From Alkalimonas amylolytica (lineage in GTDB: Bacteria > Pseudomonadota > Gammaproteobacteria > Enterobacterales > Alteromonadaceae), in NCBI RefSeq assembly GCF_900107845.1, contig NZ_FNRM01000003.1:372001-436000 (forward strand): a DNA stretch of 64,000 nucleotides, written 5' to 3'. Positions within the stretch are counted from its first letter, which is position 1. Every line of letters begins with the position of its first letter. Position numbers and translations under genes: made by a program. The notes beneath the pieces are model-generated. The model saw nothing but the letters and a program-made list of their open reading frames with translations. It made no database searches and was not told the DNA's origin. This document shows positions 7,716-13,862 of this stretch, one piece after another.

Positions 7716-8075
7716 ATGAATAAGCCAACAGAAACCAATAGCGCTCAAAGCACCTTTGACCGTGGTGTCGATGCCGCCTCAGGCAGTGTTCACAAAGCCA
7801 TTGACAGTGCCTCGGATGCCTCTGGCCCAGCCATTAAAAAAGCAACCGATACCGCCCACAGTACAGTGGATTCTATGACCAAAGGTGCTCATCAGGCCTC
7901 TGAAACTGTGTCGGCCAAAAGCGCTCAGTTGCAGCACCTGCAACAGCAACTCGCAGACAGCACCAGAGCCCAGATCCGTAATCACCCTTTGTTATCCCTT
8001 GGGATAGCTCTGGCCAGTGGCGCACTTTTTGCCATGTGGCTAAACCGTCATGCCGGTGAGAAAAATGCCAGCTAA
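7716..8075 (+). CDS. YqjD/ElaB-like (DUF883-type) membrane-anchored stress protein
   Basis: A 119-residue protein with a polar, Ala/Ser/Thr-rich helical N-terminal part containing repeated A-S-D-A-type heptads. A single C-terminal transmembrane segment (about residues 90-112, LLSLGIALASGALFAMWL) is preceded by RNHP. This is the layout of the YqjD/ElaB/YgaM group, tail-anchored inner-membrane proteins that in E. coli bind ribosomes in stationary phase. Similarity is by layout and neighbourhood: yqjE-like and yqjK-like genes follow, overlapping or nearly so. ATG 7716 has CCGGAG just upstream (7704-7709). It is expressed from promoter C with a hairpin leader. Function in this organism is inferred. 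Confidence 0.75.
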   Translation: MNKPTETNSAQSTFDRGVDAASGSVHKAIDSASDASGPAIKKATDTAHSTVDSMTKGAHQASETVSAKSAQLQHLQQQLADSTRAQIRNHPLLSLGIALASGALFAMWLNRHAGEKNAS

Positions 8076-8490
8076 ACCAACCCAAACACCTGCTGATGCA
8101 GGTGTTTCTCCATCAGAGCCAGAGCTTAGTGCTGAACTGTCAGGCTGGTGGCTGCAGCTCAAAGTATTGCTGCATGACCAGCTCGAGCTGCTGACGCTGG
8201 AAGGCGAGCGCGTTGCCAGAAGCATGGTAGCCCTTTATGTGTTCGGGCTGATAGCAGGATTGCTGGCGCTGACCTTATGGTTTGGTGCATTGGCTCAAAT
8301 TATTTTATTAGCGCAGCAAACAACCTTGTCTGCCTGGCAATCGCTGGGATTGGCAATGATCGTCAATGCACTTGGCTTATGGCTTGTGCTAAACCGCTGC
8401 GCCTATTACAGCAGCCTGTTGCGCTTTCCTGCTACCATCCAAAGTCTGCGACCAGCACCTGCCCCAATCACTCTGGATAAAAAGGACTAG
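8065..8490 (+). CDS. YqjE-like 'phage holin family' membrane protein
   Basis: A 141-residue protein with two strong transmembrane segments (about residues 58-83 and 93-116), preceded by an acidic amphipathic region. This matches the YqjE/Phage_holin_3_6 family found next to yqjD in proteobacteria. Despite the family name there is no prophage context. The start at 8065 is preceded by GGTGAG (8055-8060) and overlaps the end of the upstream gene by 11 bases; an in-frame ATG at 8050 is possible but has a poorer ribosome site. Translational coupling with the yqjD-like gene is likely. The exact function is not known. Confidence 0.8.
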   Translation: MPAKPTQTPADAGVSPSEPELSAELSGWWLQLKVLLHDQLELLTLEGERVARSMVALYVFGLIAGLLALTLWFGALAQIILLAQQTTLSAWQSLGLAMIVNALGLWLVLNRCAYYSSLLRFPATIQSLRPAPAPITLDKKD

Positions 8491-8494
8491 CAAG

Positions 8495-8794
8495 ATGCCA
8501 GCACAACCTGCGTTAAATCAGCGGATCGAGCTGCTGATGCAACAACTGCCACAGCAGCGGCAGCAACTTACACGCCAAACAAACCTGATCACGTCGGTAC
8601 TCGCAGCCAGGCTGTGCTCCCCGCAAGCTTTGGTAGCAGCAACCCTGACAGGTGCACTGGTGACTGTTTGGTGGCATGGGCATGATCACAGCCCAAATTC
8701 CCTTAGTGCGCATCAAGCCAAGTCCCAGCTGGGCTGGGATATCGTTTACCAAGCCCTTTGGCAGAACTTATGGCGTCCCTTGCTCAGCCAATAA
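8495..8794 (+). CDS. YqjK-like small membrane protein
   Basis: A 99-residue protein, third gene of the yqjDEK-like set, four bases after the yqjE-like stop. It has a Gln/Arg-rich helical start (QQLPQQRQQLTRQ), one hydrophobic segment near residues 42-60 and a short tail. Position and layout suggest YqjK, but sequence identity cannot be judged by eye. The last 27 bases overlap the end of the convergent Crp/Fnr gene (stop at 8768), so the two 3' ends share DNA and antisense effects are possible. The ribosome site before 8495 is weak (AAGGACTAGCAAG). Confidence 0.65.
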   Translation: MPAQPALNQRIELLMQQLPQQRQQLTRQTNLITSVLAARLCSPQALVAATLTGALVTVWWHGHDHSPNSLSAHQAKSQLGWDIVYQALWQNLWRPLLSQ

Positions 8795-9556
8795 GCGGAT
8801 AGGTGTATCGGGTAACGGCTCACCGAGCAAACGTCGATACGCATCCAGGCTACATTGATAGCACTCGCATGCCAGCCCTTCGATAGCAGTTCGGTTTAGC
8901 AGCCGAATATTGCCCCGGCTGTAGCTGATCCATTGATTTTGCTGCATCACGCCAGCGGCCACCGTCACCCCACTGCGTCGAACCCCCAGCATATCGGCCA
9001 GGAATTGATGCGTAAGATAAAACGAATTGCTATGAGCACGATCATTGCTCATCAGCAACCAGCGAGCCAATCGTTGTTCCAGCGAATGAAAGTGCATGCA
9101 AGCTGCGCTTTGCGATAACTGTGCCATTAAAACAAACAGATACTGCTGCAACACAGAGCGCAACTGCGGACACTCAGGCAATAGTTGTTGCAGCTCTGCC
9201 AACTCTATGCGCCAGGCGGTTCCTTTGCCCTGCACCACAGCCTGCATCGGTGCCGTACTCACGCCAAGTGCCAGGGTTACCCCCAGCATGCCTTCATTGC
9301 CAATTACCCCCATTTCCAACGGTTTATGACCAGCAAGCTTAGTTACCAATGAAATAAAACCACTCATCGGAAAGTACAAAAAACGGTAAGGCTGATTCGG
9401 CTCACAGAGTACAACGCCAAATGTTAACTCCACCTGTTCGCAGTGCCGCTGAAGCAACACTCGTTCTTTGGCAGAGATCAGTTCCATCAGGTGATTGGTG
9501 ATAACAGGATGAGCAGAAACAGACACAGGAGTAACCTTTAGCACCTGGTATACCAT
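8768..9556 (-). CDS. Crp/Fnr family transcriptional regulator (copy 1)
   Basis: A regulator with an N-terminal cyclic-nucleotide-binding-type beta roll (YRFLYFPMSGFISLV, VIGNEGMLGVTLALG) and a C-terminal winged helix (LADMLGVRRSGVTVAAGVMQ as helix-turn-helix). The Crp cAMP phosphate cassette (FGEL...RSA) is absent and no FNR-type N-terminal Cys cluster is visible, so the signal is unknown. The reading frame is open to 9649, but promoter F predicts a transcript start near 9588, so I choose ATG 9556 (MVYQVLKV, 262 residues); a GTG a little further in has a better AAAGG site. Copy 2 lies 130 bases upstream. The recognition helix differs from both CRP and FNR. It is likely to act on the local palindromes. 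Confidence 0.85.
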   Translation of the reverse strand: MVYQVLKVTPVSVSAHPVITNHLMELISAKERVLLQRHCEQVELTFGVVLCEPNQPYRFLYFPMSGFISLVTKLAGHKPLEMGVIGNEGMLGVTLALGVSTAPMQAVVQGKGTAWRIELAELQQLLPECPQLRSVLQQYLFVLMAQLSQSAACMHFHSLEQRLARWLLMSNDRAHSNSFYLTHQFLADMLGVRRSGVTVAAGVMQQNQWISYSRGNIRLLNRTAIEGLACECYQCSLDAYRRLLGEPLPDTPIRLLAEQGTP

Positions 9557-9594
9557 AACGGCGCAAGGCTGGTGCTCTGTAGCCTTGAGAAGGA

Positions 9595-9636
9595 AGTATA
9601 ATGGATGTGATGTCCCGTCTCGGTGCGCTGAACAAC
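9595..9636 (-). promoter_or_regulatory. Class II-like promoter F for Crp/Fnr copy 1
   Basis: On the minus strand GTTGT-TCAG-CGCAC (9636-9623) has the conserved promoter-proximal half CGCAC plus CGA after it. It is followed after exactly 22 bases by TATACT (9600-9595), a five-of-six -10 match. The predicted start is near 9588. Near the 5' end an inverted repeat CAAGGCT/AGCCTTG could form a hairpin. The distal half is poor. Confidence 0.55.
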
Positions 9637-9685
9637 TTAGGCGATACATTCAACGAGAGGGGACCACGCTTGGCACCTGGCAGAG

Positions 9686-10438
9686 TTATTTCTTAGAGGG
9701 ATGGTAGGGCAACAAACGATCCGTTTCAGCTTTCACCACGGCATAGCACTCACAACACAGCTGCTCTAACTTTGGCCTGTTGGTGACGAAAATATGGCCA
9801 CGGCTGTAATCAATAACCCCTTCTCTATGCAAGCGACCAGCCGCTTCGGTGACCCCTTCACGGCGTACGCCCAGCATATTGGCAATCAGCTCCTGAGTCA
9901 TCACCAGGTGGTTATCCTTTAATCGGTCCAATGACAACAACAACCAACGGCACAGCTGCTGATCGATGCTATGATGGCGATTACAGACTGCGGTTTGAGC
10001 CATCTGGGTAATCAGAGCCTGGGAATAGCGCAGGGTTAAATGCAGTAACTGACCGTGACGGCTAAACTCGCTAATCAATCGCTGGCCCAGCAATCGATAA
10101 GCATAGCCGGCGCTTTGAACAACAGCACGGCTGGTGGTGCTTTCGCCACCCAGCACCAGCGACATGCCAATCAGACCATCATGGCCAACCACTGCAATTT
10201 CAGCCTGAGCGCCATTTTCCAACACATACAGCAAAGACACAATGCAATCGGTTGGGAAATAAACATACCGCATCACCTCACCTGATTCATACAAAATCTC
10301 TCCAAGCGGCATAGAAACCAACTCCATATATGGAAACAACCGTTGCTGGATTTCATCAGAAAGTGCGTCTAAAAAAAAATTCTGGCTTGGATGATGGTTG
10401 GTAGCCACAGAGCATTTTATCAATTGACTATTTGGCAT
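9686..10438 (-). CDS. Crp/Fnr family transcriptional regulator (copy 2)
   Basis: A 250-residue paralogue of the 8768 regulator: beta roll with EILYESGEVMRYVYFPTDCIVSLL and VVGHDGLIGMSLVLGG, then the winged helix ELIANMLGVRREGVTEAAGRLH. Like copy 1 it lacks the canonical cAMP cassette and an FNR iron-sulphur cluster motif. The ATG at 10438 is chosen because AAGGAG stands eight bases upstream; an in-frame start at 10474 has none. The recognition-helix positions read REGVTE versus RSGVTV in copy 1, so the two may read related but not identical sites. A palindrome at 10503 with -10 at 10481 suggests autoregulation or cross-regulation. It transcribes towards copy 1. Confidence 0.92.
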   Translation of the reverse strand: MPNSQLIKCSVATNHHPSQNFFLDALSDEIQQRLFPYMELVSMPLGEILYESGEVMRYVYFPTDCIVSLLYVLENGAQAEIAVVGHDGLIGMSLVLGGESTTSRAVVQSAGYAYRLLGQRLISEFSRHGQLLHLTLRYSQALITQMAQTAVCNRHHSIDQQLCRWLLLSLDRLKDNHLVMTQELIANMLGVRREGVTEAAGRLHREGVIDYSRGHIFVTNRPKLEQLCCECYAVVKAETDRLLPYHPSKK

Positions 10439-10475
10439 AGCTATCTCCTTCCATGTGAAATAAAAGTAAGCCATA

Positions 10476-10516
10476 AGTATAGTTGATACCCAGGCTTACT
10501 CTGTTCGTTATCGCAC
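10476..10516 (-). promoter_or_regulatory. Class II-like promoter G for Crp/Fnr copy 2
   Basis: On the minus strand GTGCG-ATAA-CGAAC (10516-10503), nine of ten arm matches, is followed after 21 bases by TATACT (10481-10476). The spacing is one base shorter than in the six exact cases. It lies between the BON gene stop (10534) and the regulator start (10438). Confidence 0.6.
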
Positions 10517-10533
10517 ATAATAAGGTTTGGCTG

Positions 10534-10845
10534 CTATTTTACCTGCATATTATTCTTTACCGAGGTCACACCGTTAACATCTCTAGCCAAGCGCATAGCA
10601 ATCGGCATGTGTGAGGCTGAGCTGACAAAGCCACTAAGCTGCACCTCACCTTTAAAGGTTTCAACACTGATTTCATTTACTTTGAGCGACTCATGATTAA
10701 AAATGGCAGCCTTTACTTTGGTAGTGATAACCGTATCATCGATGTACTCGCCGGTGCTTTCACTGGTCGAAGTTGCACCGCAACCTAACAGCATCAAGCT
10801 AAAGAGACTAAGAAAAAACATTGCGTACACATTGCGTATTTTCAT
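10534..10845 (-). CDS. BON-domain lipoprotein
   Basis: A 103-residue exported lipoprotein: basic start MKIRN, hydrophobic core and lipobox LLGC near residues 19-22, then a single BON domain (DTVITTKVKAAIFNHESLKVNEISVETFKGEVQLSGFVSS, ending VNGVTSVKNNMQVK). BON domains, as in OsmY, bind phospholipid or envelope components and are induced by osmotic stress. The gene lies 43 bases after a second BON lipoprotein gene, probably as an operon from promoter D. The residue after the lipobox Cys is Gly, so outer-membrane sorting is expected. The ATG has AGGATAG a few bases upstream. Confidence 0.9.
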   Translation of the reverse strand: MKIRNVYAMFFLSLFSLMLLGCGATSTSESTGEYIDDTVITTKVKAAIFNHESLKVNEISVETFKGEVQLSGFVSSASHMPIAMRLARDVNGVTSVKNNMQVK

Positions 10846-10888
10846 GGTGAACTATCCTTTTGGTTGTGATGTATCATCAGGTGGTAGA

Positions 10889-11230
10889 TTAATTTCCTAC
10901 CGATACCGTGGTGATAACAAGGTTGTTACGAACACCCCTGACACCATCCACTTGCTGCACGAGTTCAGCGACACTTTTTTTATCTGCATCAGAGGCCACT
11001 GTCCCATCCAGGGTGATATAGCCCCTGACTGCAGTGACCGTGATGTTGCTCTGGCCAAAGACGGCATGGCTGCGTAATTCCCTGGAAACATCCGCATGCA
11101 ACTGGCTGTCATTGTCATGCACAGCGCCAGCCTGGACAGTAGTTGATGAAGCCCGGTTGGTATCGCAGGCGGTTAACGCCAGCAATGGCAGAGCCACTAC
11201 CAGCAGCGAAAGGTTGTGATGAAATTTCAT
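10889..11230 (-). CDS. BON-domain protein, probable lipoprotein
   Basis: A 113-residue protein with signal sequence MKFHHNLSLLVVALPLLALTAC, whose LTAC is a lipobox, a short Ser/Thr linker, and one BON domain (ADVSRELRSHAVFGQSNITVTAVRGYITLDGTV, then VDGVRGVRNNLVI). The residue after Cys is Asp, which in Enterobacteria would favour inner-membrane retention. The reading frame extends to 11275, but ATG 11230 has GAGGAAC at the right distance and the predicted transcription start (about 11255) excludes the longer form. It is the first gene of a two-gene BON operon divergent from the PRC-barrel gene. Confidence 0.9.
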   Translation of the reverse strand: MKFHHNLSLLVVALPLLALTACDTNRASSTTVQAGAVHDNDSQLHADVSRELRSHAVFGQSNITVTAVRGYITLDGTVASDADKKSVAELVQQVDGVRGVRNNLVITTVSVGN

Positions 11231-11261
11231 GATGGGTTCCTCAGTGCTAGTTCGAGCACTC

Positions 11262-11303
11262 AGTCTAGGCCTCACATACAGTAAGTTCCGTGCGCCAGCG
11301 CAC
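11262..11303 (-). promoter_or_regulatory. Class II-like promoter D for the BON operon
   Basis: The perfect palindrome GTGCG-CCAG-CGCAC (11290-11303) lies, on the minus strand, exactly 22 bases before TAGACT (11267-11262). The predicted start is near 11255, 25 bases before the chosen BON ATG. The same palindrome is centred at about -77.5 of the divergent promoter E and could serve both. Confidence 0.7.
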
Positions 11304-11325
11304 TTTAACGGGCTTTTAAATGTGC

Positions 11326-11367
11326 GTGCGGTAACGCACTGAGAGCATCAGATAGCAGCGTTATGCT
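11326..11367 (+). promoter_or_regulatory. Class II-like promoter E for the PRC-barrel gene
   Basis: The perfect palindrome GTGCG-GTAA-CGCAC (11326-11339) is followed after exactly 22 bases by TATGCT (11362-11367). The predicted start is near 11374, with a 55-base leader before ATG 11429. Confidence 0.7.
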
Positions 11368-11428
11368 AGCTCCTACACTTGCGTCAACACTTTCGTTCGG
11401 CAGCAAGGTTTTAAGCTAGGAGCTGAAA

Positions 11429-11842
11429 ATGAACTATGAAACGCGTGATACCATGGGCATTTACAAGGAAAACCTGAGTGGTCCTGGCCCTCACCTAATG
11501 GGTGCAAACACCTTGGTGGGGAATGATGTGTACAACCACAAAGAAGAAAGCTTGGGTGATATTAAAGAAATTATGCTGGATGTGACCAATGGCAAAATTA
11601 GCTACGCAGTGTTGTCGTTTGGTGCTTTCCTTGGTATGGGCGCAAAGCTGTTTGCTGTGCCATGGAGTGCCCTGACCCTGGATACAGACAACAAGCGATT
11701 TGTGCTGAATATTGAAAAAGACCGCTTAAGCGATGCGCCGGGTTTCGACAAAGATAACTGGCCAAACATGGCAGATGAAAGCTGGAGCAAGGACATTGAT
11801 AACTACTACGACTCTGCCAAACCCGGTATTTTCCCAGGTTAA
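11429..11842 (+). CDS. PRC-barrel domain protein
   Basis: A 137-residue soluble protein with one PRC-barrel domain at about residues 25-105: MGANTLVGNDVYNHKEESLGDIKEIMLDVTNGKISYAVLSF in spaced strands, then LFAVPWSALTLD. This is the family common in bacterial stress clusters next to BON and Crp genes. PRC barrels bind RNA, photosynthetic reaction-centre or processing partners; here no partner is known. The ATG at 11429 has AGGAG at 11418-11422. It is expressed divergently from the BON operon through promoter E and followed by a strong terminator. The acidic C-terminal tail (SWSKDIDNYYDSAKPGIFPG) is typical of the family. Confidence 0.92.
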   Translation: MNYETRDTMGIYKENLSGPGPHLMGANTLVGNDVYNHKEESLGDIKEIMLDVTNGKISYAVLSFGAFLGMGAKLFAVPWSALTLDTDNKRFVLNIEKDRLSDAPGFDKDNWPNMADESWSKDIDNYYDSAKPGIFPG

Positions 11843-11860
11843 CGAACAGGGCTGTTATCG

Positions 11861-11889
11861 AAACCCGCTCAGCTGAGCGGGTTTTTTTT
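11861..11889 (+). terminator. Rho-independent terminator after the PRC-barrel gene
   Basis: Stem AACCCGCTC and GAGCGGGTT around an AGCT loop, followed by eight T residues, about 20 bases after the stop at 11842. Confidence 0.93.
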
Positions 11890-11896
11890 CGGCTAT

Positions 11897-11939
11897 GTTG
11901 GTCAGCGTACATACAGCGCTAAACAAATAGACGCATACT
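11897..11939 (+). promoter_or_regulatory. Weak class II-like promoter H for the lmo0937-type gene
   Basis: GTTGG-TCAG-CGTAC (11897-11910), seven of ten arm matches, is followed after 23 bases by CATACT (11934-11939). This is the weakest member of the set; spacing is one base longer than in the exact cases. The gene starts at 11973. Confidence 0.35.
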
Positions 11940-11972
11940 AACCATCAATTTACACCAACCAGGTAGAGCATC

Positions 11973-12119
11973 ATGTTAGAAACCATCATTGTACTGCTGA
12001 TTATTCTGTGGGCACTTGGACTGGTGTCATCCTATACCATGGGTGGCTTTATCCATATTCTGCTGGTGTTGGCCCTGATCGTGATTGTGGTTCGGGTTAT
12101 TCAGGGGCGGCGAGTCTAA
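11973..12119 (+). CDS. lmo0937-family (DUF5670-type) small membrane protein
   Basis: A 48-residue peptide that is almost entirely membrane-embedded: start MLETIIVLLIILWALGLVS, then SSYTMGGFIHILLVLAL and an ending in VIQGRRV. This is the typical lmo0937-family pattern of two short hydrophobic helices around a GG(F)IH turn and a basic end. The function of the family is unknown, but members often sit with PRC-barrel, BON and CsbD genes in stress loci. The ATG at 11973 follows AGGTAGAG (11961-11968). The stop at 12117-12119 is 18 bases before the degenerate GGDEF gene, so cotranscription is likely. Confidence 0.88.
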   Translation: MLETIIVLLIILWALGLVSSYTMGGFIHILLVLALIVIVVRVIQGRRV

Positions 12120-12137
12120 GCCGCTAAGGAAAGTCAG

Positions 12138-12746
12138 ATGCAGCAGAAACTAAACCAGCCAGAGCGCAGCTATGCCGAGCTGGAACAACAACTGGAGCAA
12201 GCAGAGAAAATCACCGAACTTGCTCTGGCTGAACTGTTAGCGTTTCGCCAGAGTCAACTCTGGGGACACGATGCGGCTACGCTCTCTATCCTCAGAATTC
12301 AGCATCAATTGCAATTTATCCTGCAGCATGCGCGACGCAATAACAGCCAATTTGCTCTCCTCTTTGTGCAGTTGGATCACGCTAAGAGTTACCATGAGAT
12401 GGGAGATACACAGCTGATACGACAGATCAGTGAGCTGACGTTAAGTCGCCTGAGTGCTGCTGTACGCGAATGCGACAGTATCAGCCAACTTGCCGACGAT
12501 CAGTTTCTGGTGCTGATTACCGATGTCTCCCGCATTTTGGATACGGTGTTGGTTGCGGAAAAACTCATCCGGCAGCTGGCCATTCCACATCAGTTACCGC
12601 TACCAGCCTCCGCTTTGTCTGCAAGTATCGGCATTAGCCGGTTTCCGGAAGATGGCGGCGATGCGGTTATCTTGCTGGAAAGAGCAACCGCGGCCATGCA
12701 GCGTGCACAAAGCAGAGGTGGCCAGCAATTCTCGTTGCTGCGTTAA
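12138..12746 (+). CDS. Degenerate GGDEF protein with retained I-site
   Basis: A 202-residue relative of the cyclase at 6888: an N-terminal coiled-coil stretch (ERSYAELEQQLEQAEK) and a GGDEF-fold domain with FALLFVQLDHAKSYHEMGD and ASIGISRFPEDGGD. The active-site loop reads ADDQF instead of GGDEF, and the usual DxLTxLxNR start is replaced. Cyclase activity is therefore unlikely. The I-site RxxD is kept (RECD, five residues before ADDQF), so it may be a c-di-GMP receptor. Its C-terminus overlaps the end of the convergent paiB-like gene by four bases. It probably follows the lmo0937-type gene in one transcript. The receptor role is inferred. Confidence 0.85.
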   Translation: MQQKLNQPERSYAELEQQLEQAEKITELALAELLAFRQSQLWGHDAATLSILRIQHQLQFILQHARRNNSQFALLFVQLDHAKSYHEMGDTQLIRQISELTLSRLSAAVRECDSISQLADDQFLVLITDVSRILDTVLVAEKLIRQLAIPHQLPLPASALSASIGISRFPEDGGDAVILLERATAAMQRAQSRGGQQFSLLR

Positions 12747-13375
12747 TCCACCGCTTCCTTCTCGCCAGTACCCGTAGCGTGCTGCAGCATCCATTTTGCC
12801 AAGGCCCTTGCTTGCCAATCCTCGCTTTGCTGCAATGCAGCAAAAACCGCTTGTTGATCGGCCGCTGATCGCTGCTGCCCCAGTTTCAATTTGCCTGCCA
12901 ACTGTGCTATCGGTACCCGGATGCCGACAATGGCTTTTGCCAGTTGCTGGCGGTAGTGTTCTGGCATTTTAGCCAATGCCGCTGCAGGCTCTGGCTCGTA
13001 ATGCGCTATCTGTTGTTCGAGTAAGGCAAGGGTCTGGCTTTCATCTAATAGCTCTGCCTGTCCTAGGACCTGCACCACGGCGTAATTCCAGGTAGGCACC
13101 GCGCGCGTGCTTTGATACCAACTGGGAGAAATGTAAGCATGCGGGCCGCTAAAGCAGATCAACACCTGCTTCCCTTGCAGATTGTCAGCATGCGGATTAT
13201 TCCGCGCCAGATGCGCATACAACACACCCTGCTCACCTTCATCACGCTTTAACAACCAGGGCAAGTGACTGCAAAAAAATGGATGGGTGGTCATAGCAGC
13301 AAAACTGTGTTGTTCGATAAAATCATGCATAGCGTGCGGCCCGGAAAATGCCAGCGTAGGTGGACAATACAGCAT
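12743..13375 (-). CDS. PaiB-type FMN-binding negative transcriptional regulator
   Basis: A 210-residue protein of the PaiB/FMN-binding split-barrel family. Characteristic segments are LPWLLKRDEGEQGVLYAHLARNNPH spread over residues 38-65, then VLICFSGPHAYISPSWY and PTWNYAVVQVLG. In Bacillus PaiB is linked to repression of sporulation and protease genes, and PaiA is a polyamine acetyltransferase. Here the gene is directly followed upstream by a GNAT acetyltransferase gene (three bases apart), which mimics the paiAB pairing, and a MocR regulator is divergent. It is likely part of a small operon with the acetyltransferase. DNA binding is not evident in the sequence. Confidence 0.9.
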   Translation of the reverse strand: MLYCPPTLAFSGPHAMHDFIEQHSFAAMTTHPFFCSHLPWLLKRDEGEQGVLYAHLARNNPHADNLQGKQVLICFSGPHAYISPSWYQSTRAVPTWNYAVVQVLGQAELLDESQTLALLEQQIAHYEPEPAAALAKMPEHYRQQLAKAIVGIRVPIAQLAGKLKLGQQRSAADQQAVFAALQQSEDWQARALAKWMLQHATGTGEKEAVD

Positions 13376-13378
13376 GCT

Positions 13379-13777
13379 TTACTCCTTACGGCCAATGGCA
13401 AAGGCATTGCTTAACGGCTGAAAACCCACCTTGGGGTAATAAGCCATTGCCGATGGTGCACTTAATAGCAGTTGCTGCACTTCAGGCCCGGTAATGCGCT
13501 GGACTTCGACCAACAACTGCCGCCCTATCCCTTGCTGTTGCACCTCTTTGGCAACCAGCAAATCGGCAATGTAAACCACCCAGCTGTAATCGGTCAGGCA
13601 ACGAGCCAGCCCCAGCAATTGGCCATTTTGTCTGGCGGTCACAACCAAATTGGCATGCTGCAGCATGCGCTGCATCCGCTTCGGTTGCTCAACCGGCCGG
13701 GCAATGCCGGAGCTTTGATACAAGGCAACCACTTCGTTCAGGTCAAATCGATTTTCGATGGTGAAAGTTACAGTCAT
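13379..13777 (-). CDS. GNAT family N-acetyltransferase
   Basis: A 132-residue GNAT enzyme. The acetyl-CoA site shows as VAKEVQQQGIGRQLLVEVQ (the R/Q-x-x-G-x-G/A loop, here QQQGIG). Strands before it read GLARCLTDYSWVVYIADLLV. The substrate is unknown. The ATG at 13777 (MTVTFTIEN) is chosen because GAGGAG lies eight bases upstream; the frame extends to 13810 without a ribosome site. It is separated from paiB by three bases and is divergent from the MocR gene, with an inverted repeat AAACTGG/CCAGTTT between them. A PaiA-like polyamine acetyltransferase role is possible from the neighbourhood but not shown. Confidence 0.88.
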   Translation of the reverse strand: MTVTFTIENRFDLNEVVALYQSSGIARPVEQPKRMQRMLQHANLVVTARQNGQLLGLARCLTDYSWVVYIADLLVAKEVQQQGIGRQLLVEVQRITGPEVQQLLLSAPSAMAYYPKVGFQPLSNAFAIGRKE

Positions 13778-13814
13778 GCAGTGTCTCCTCTGTTGGAGAC
13801 CCCATTTCACTGCT

Positions 13815-13842
13815 AAACTGGACTGATTGAAATAACCAGTTT
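13815..13842. promoter_or_regulatory. Inverted repeat between GNAT and MocR genes, candidate operator
   Basis: AAACTGG (13815-13821) and CCAGTTT (13836-13842) form a 7-bp inverted repeat in the 85-base divergent intergenic region. A third partial CCAGTT occurs at the MocR start (13859-13864). MocR regulators often bind repeats in such positions. Confidence 0.4.
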
Positions 13843-13862
13843 TAACAAAAGGATCAATCCAG

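Noticed and set aside
8065-8490. 'Phage holin family' gene as sign of a prophage
   Set aside because: The family name covers YqjE-type housekeeping membrane proteins; the yqjD-like and yqjK-like neighbours explain it and no other phage gene is present.
11368-11422. AGCTCCTA upstream pairs with TAGGAGCT at the PRC-barrel ribosome site, like an RNA thermometer
   Set aside because: The upstream arm (11368-11375) lies at or before the predicted transcription start near 11374, so most of it would not be in the mRNA.
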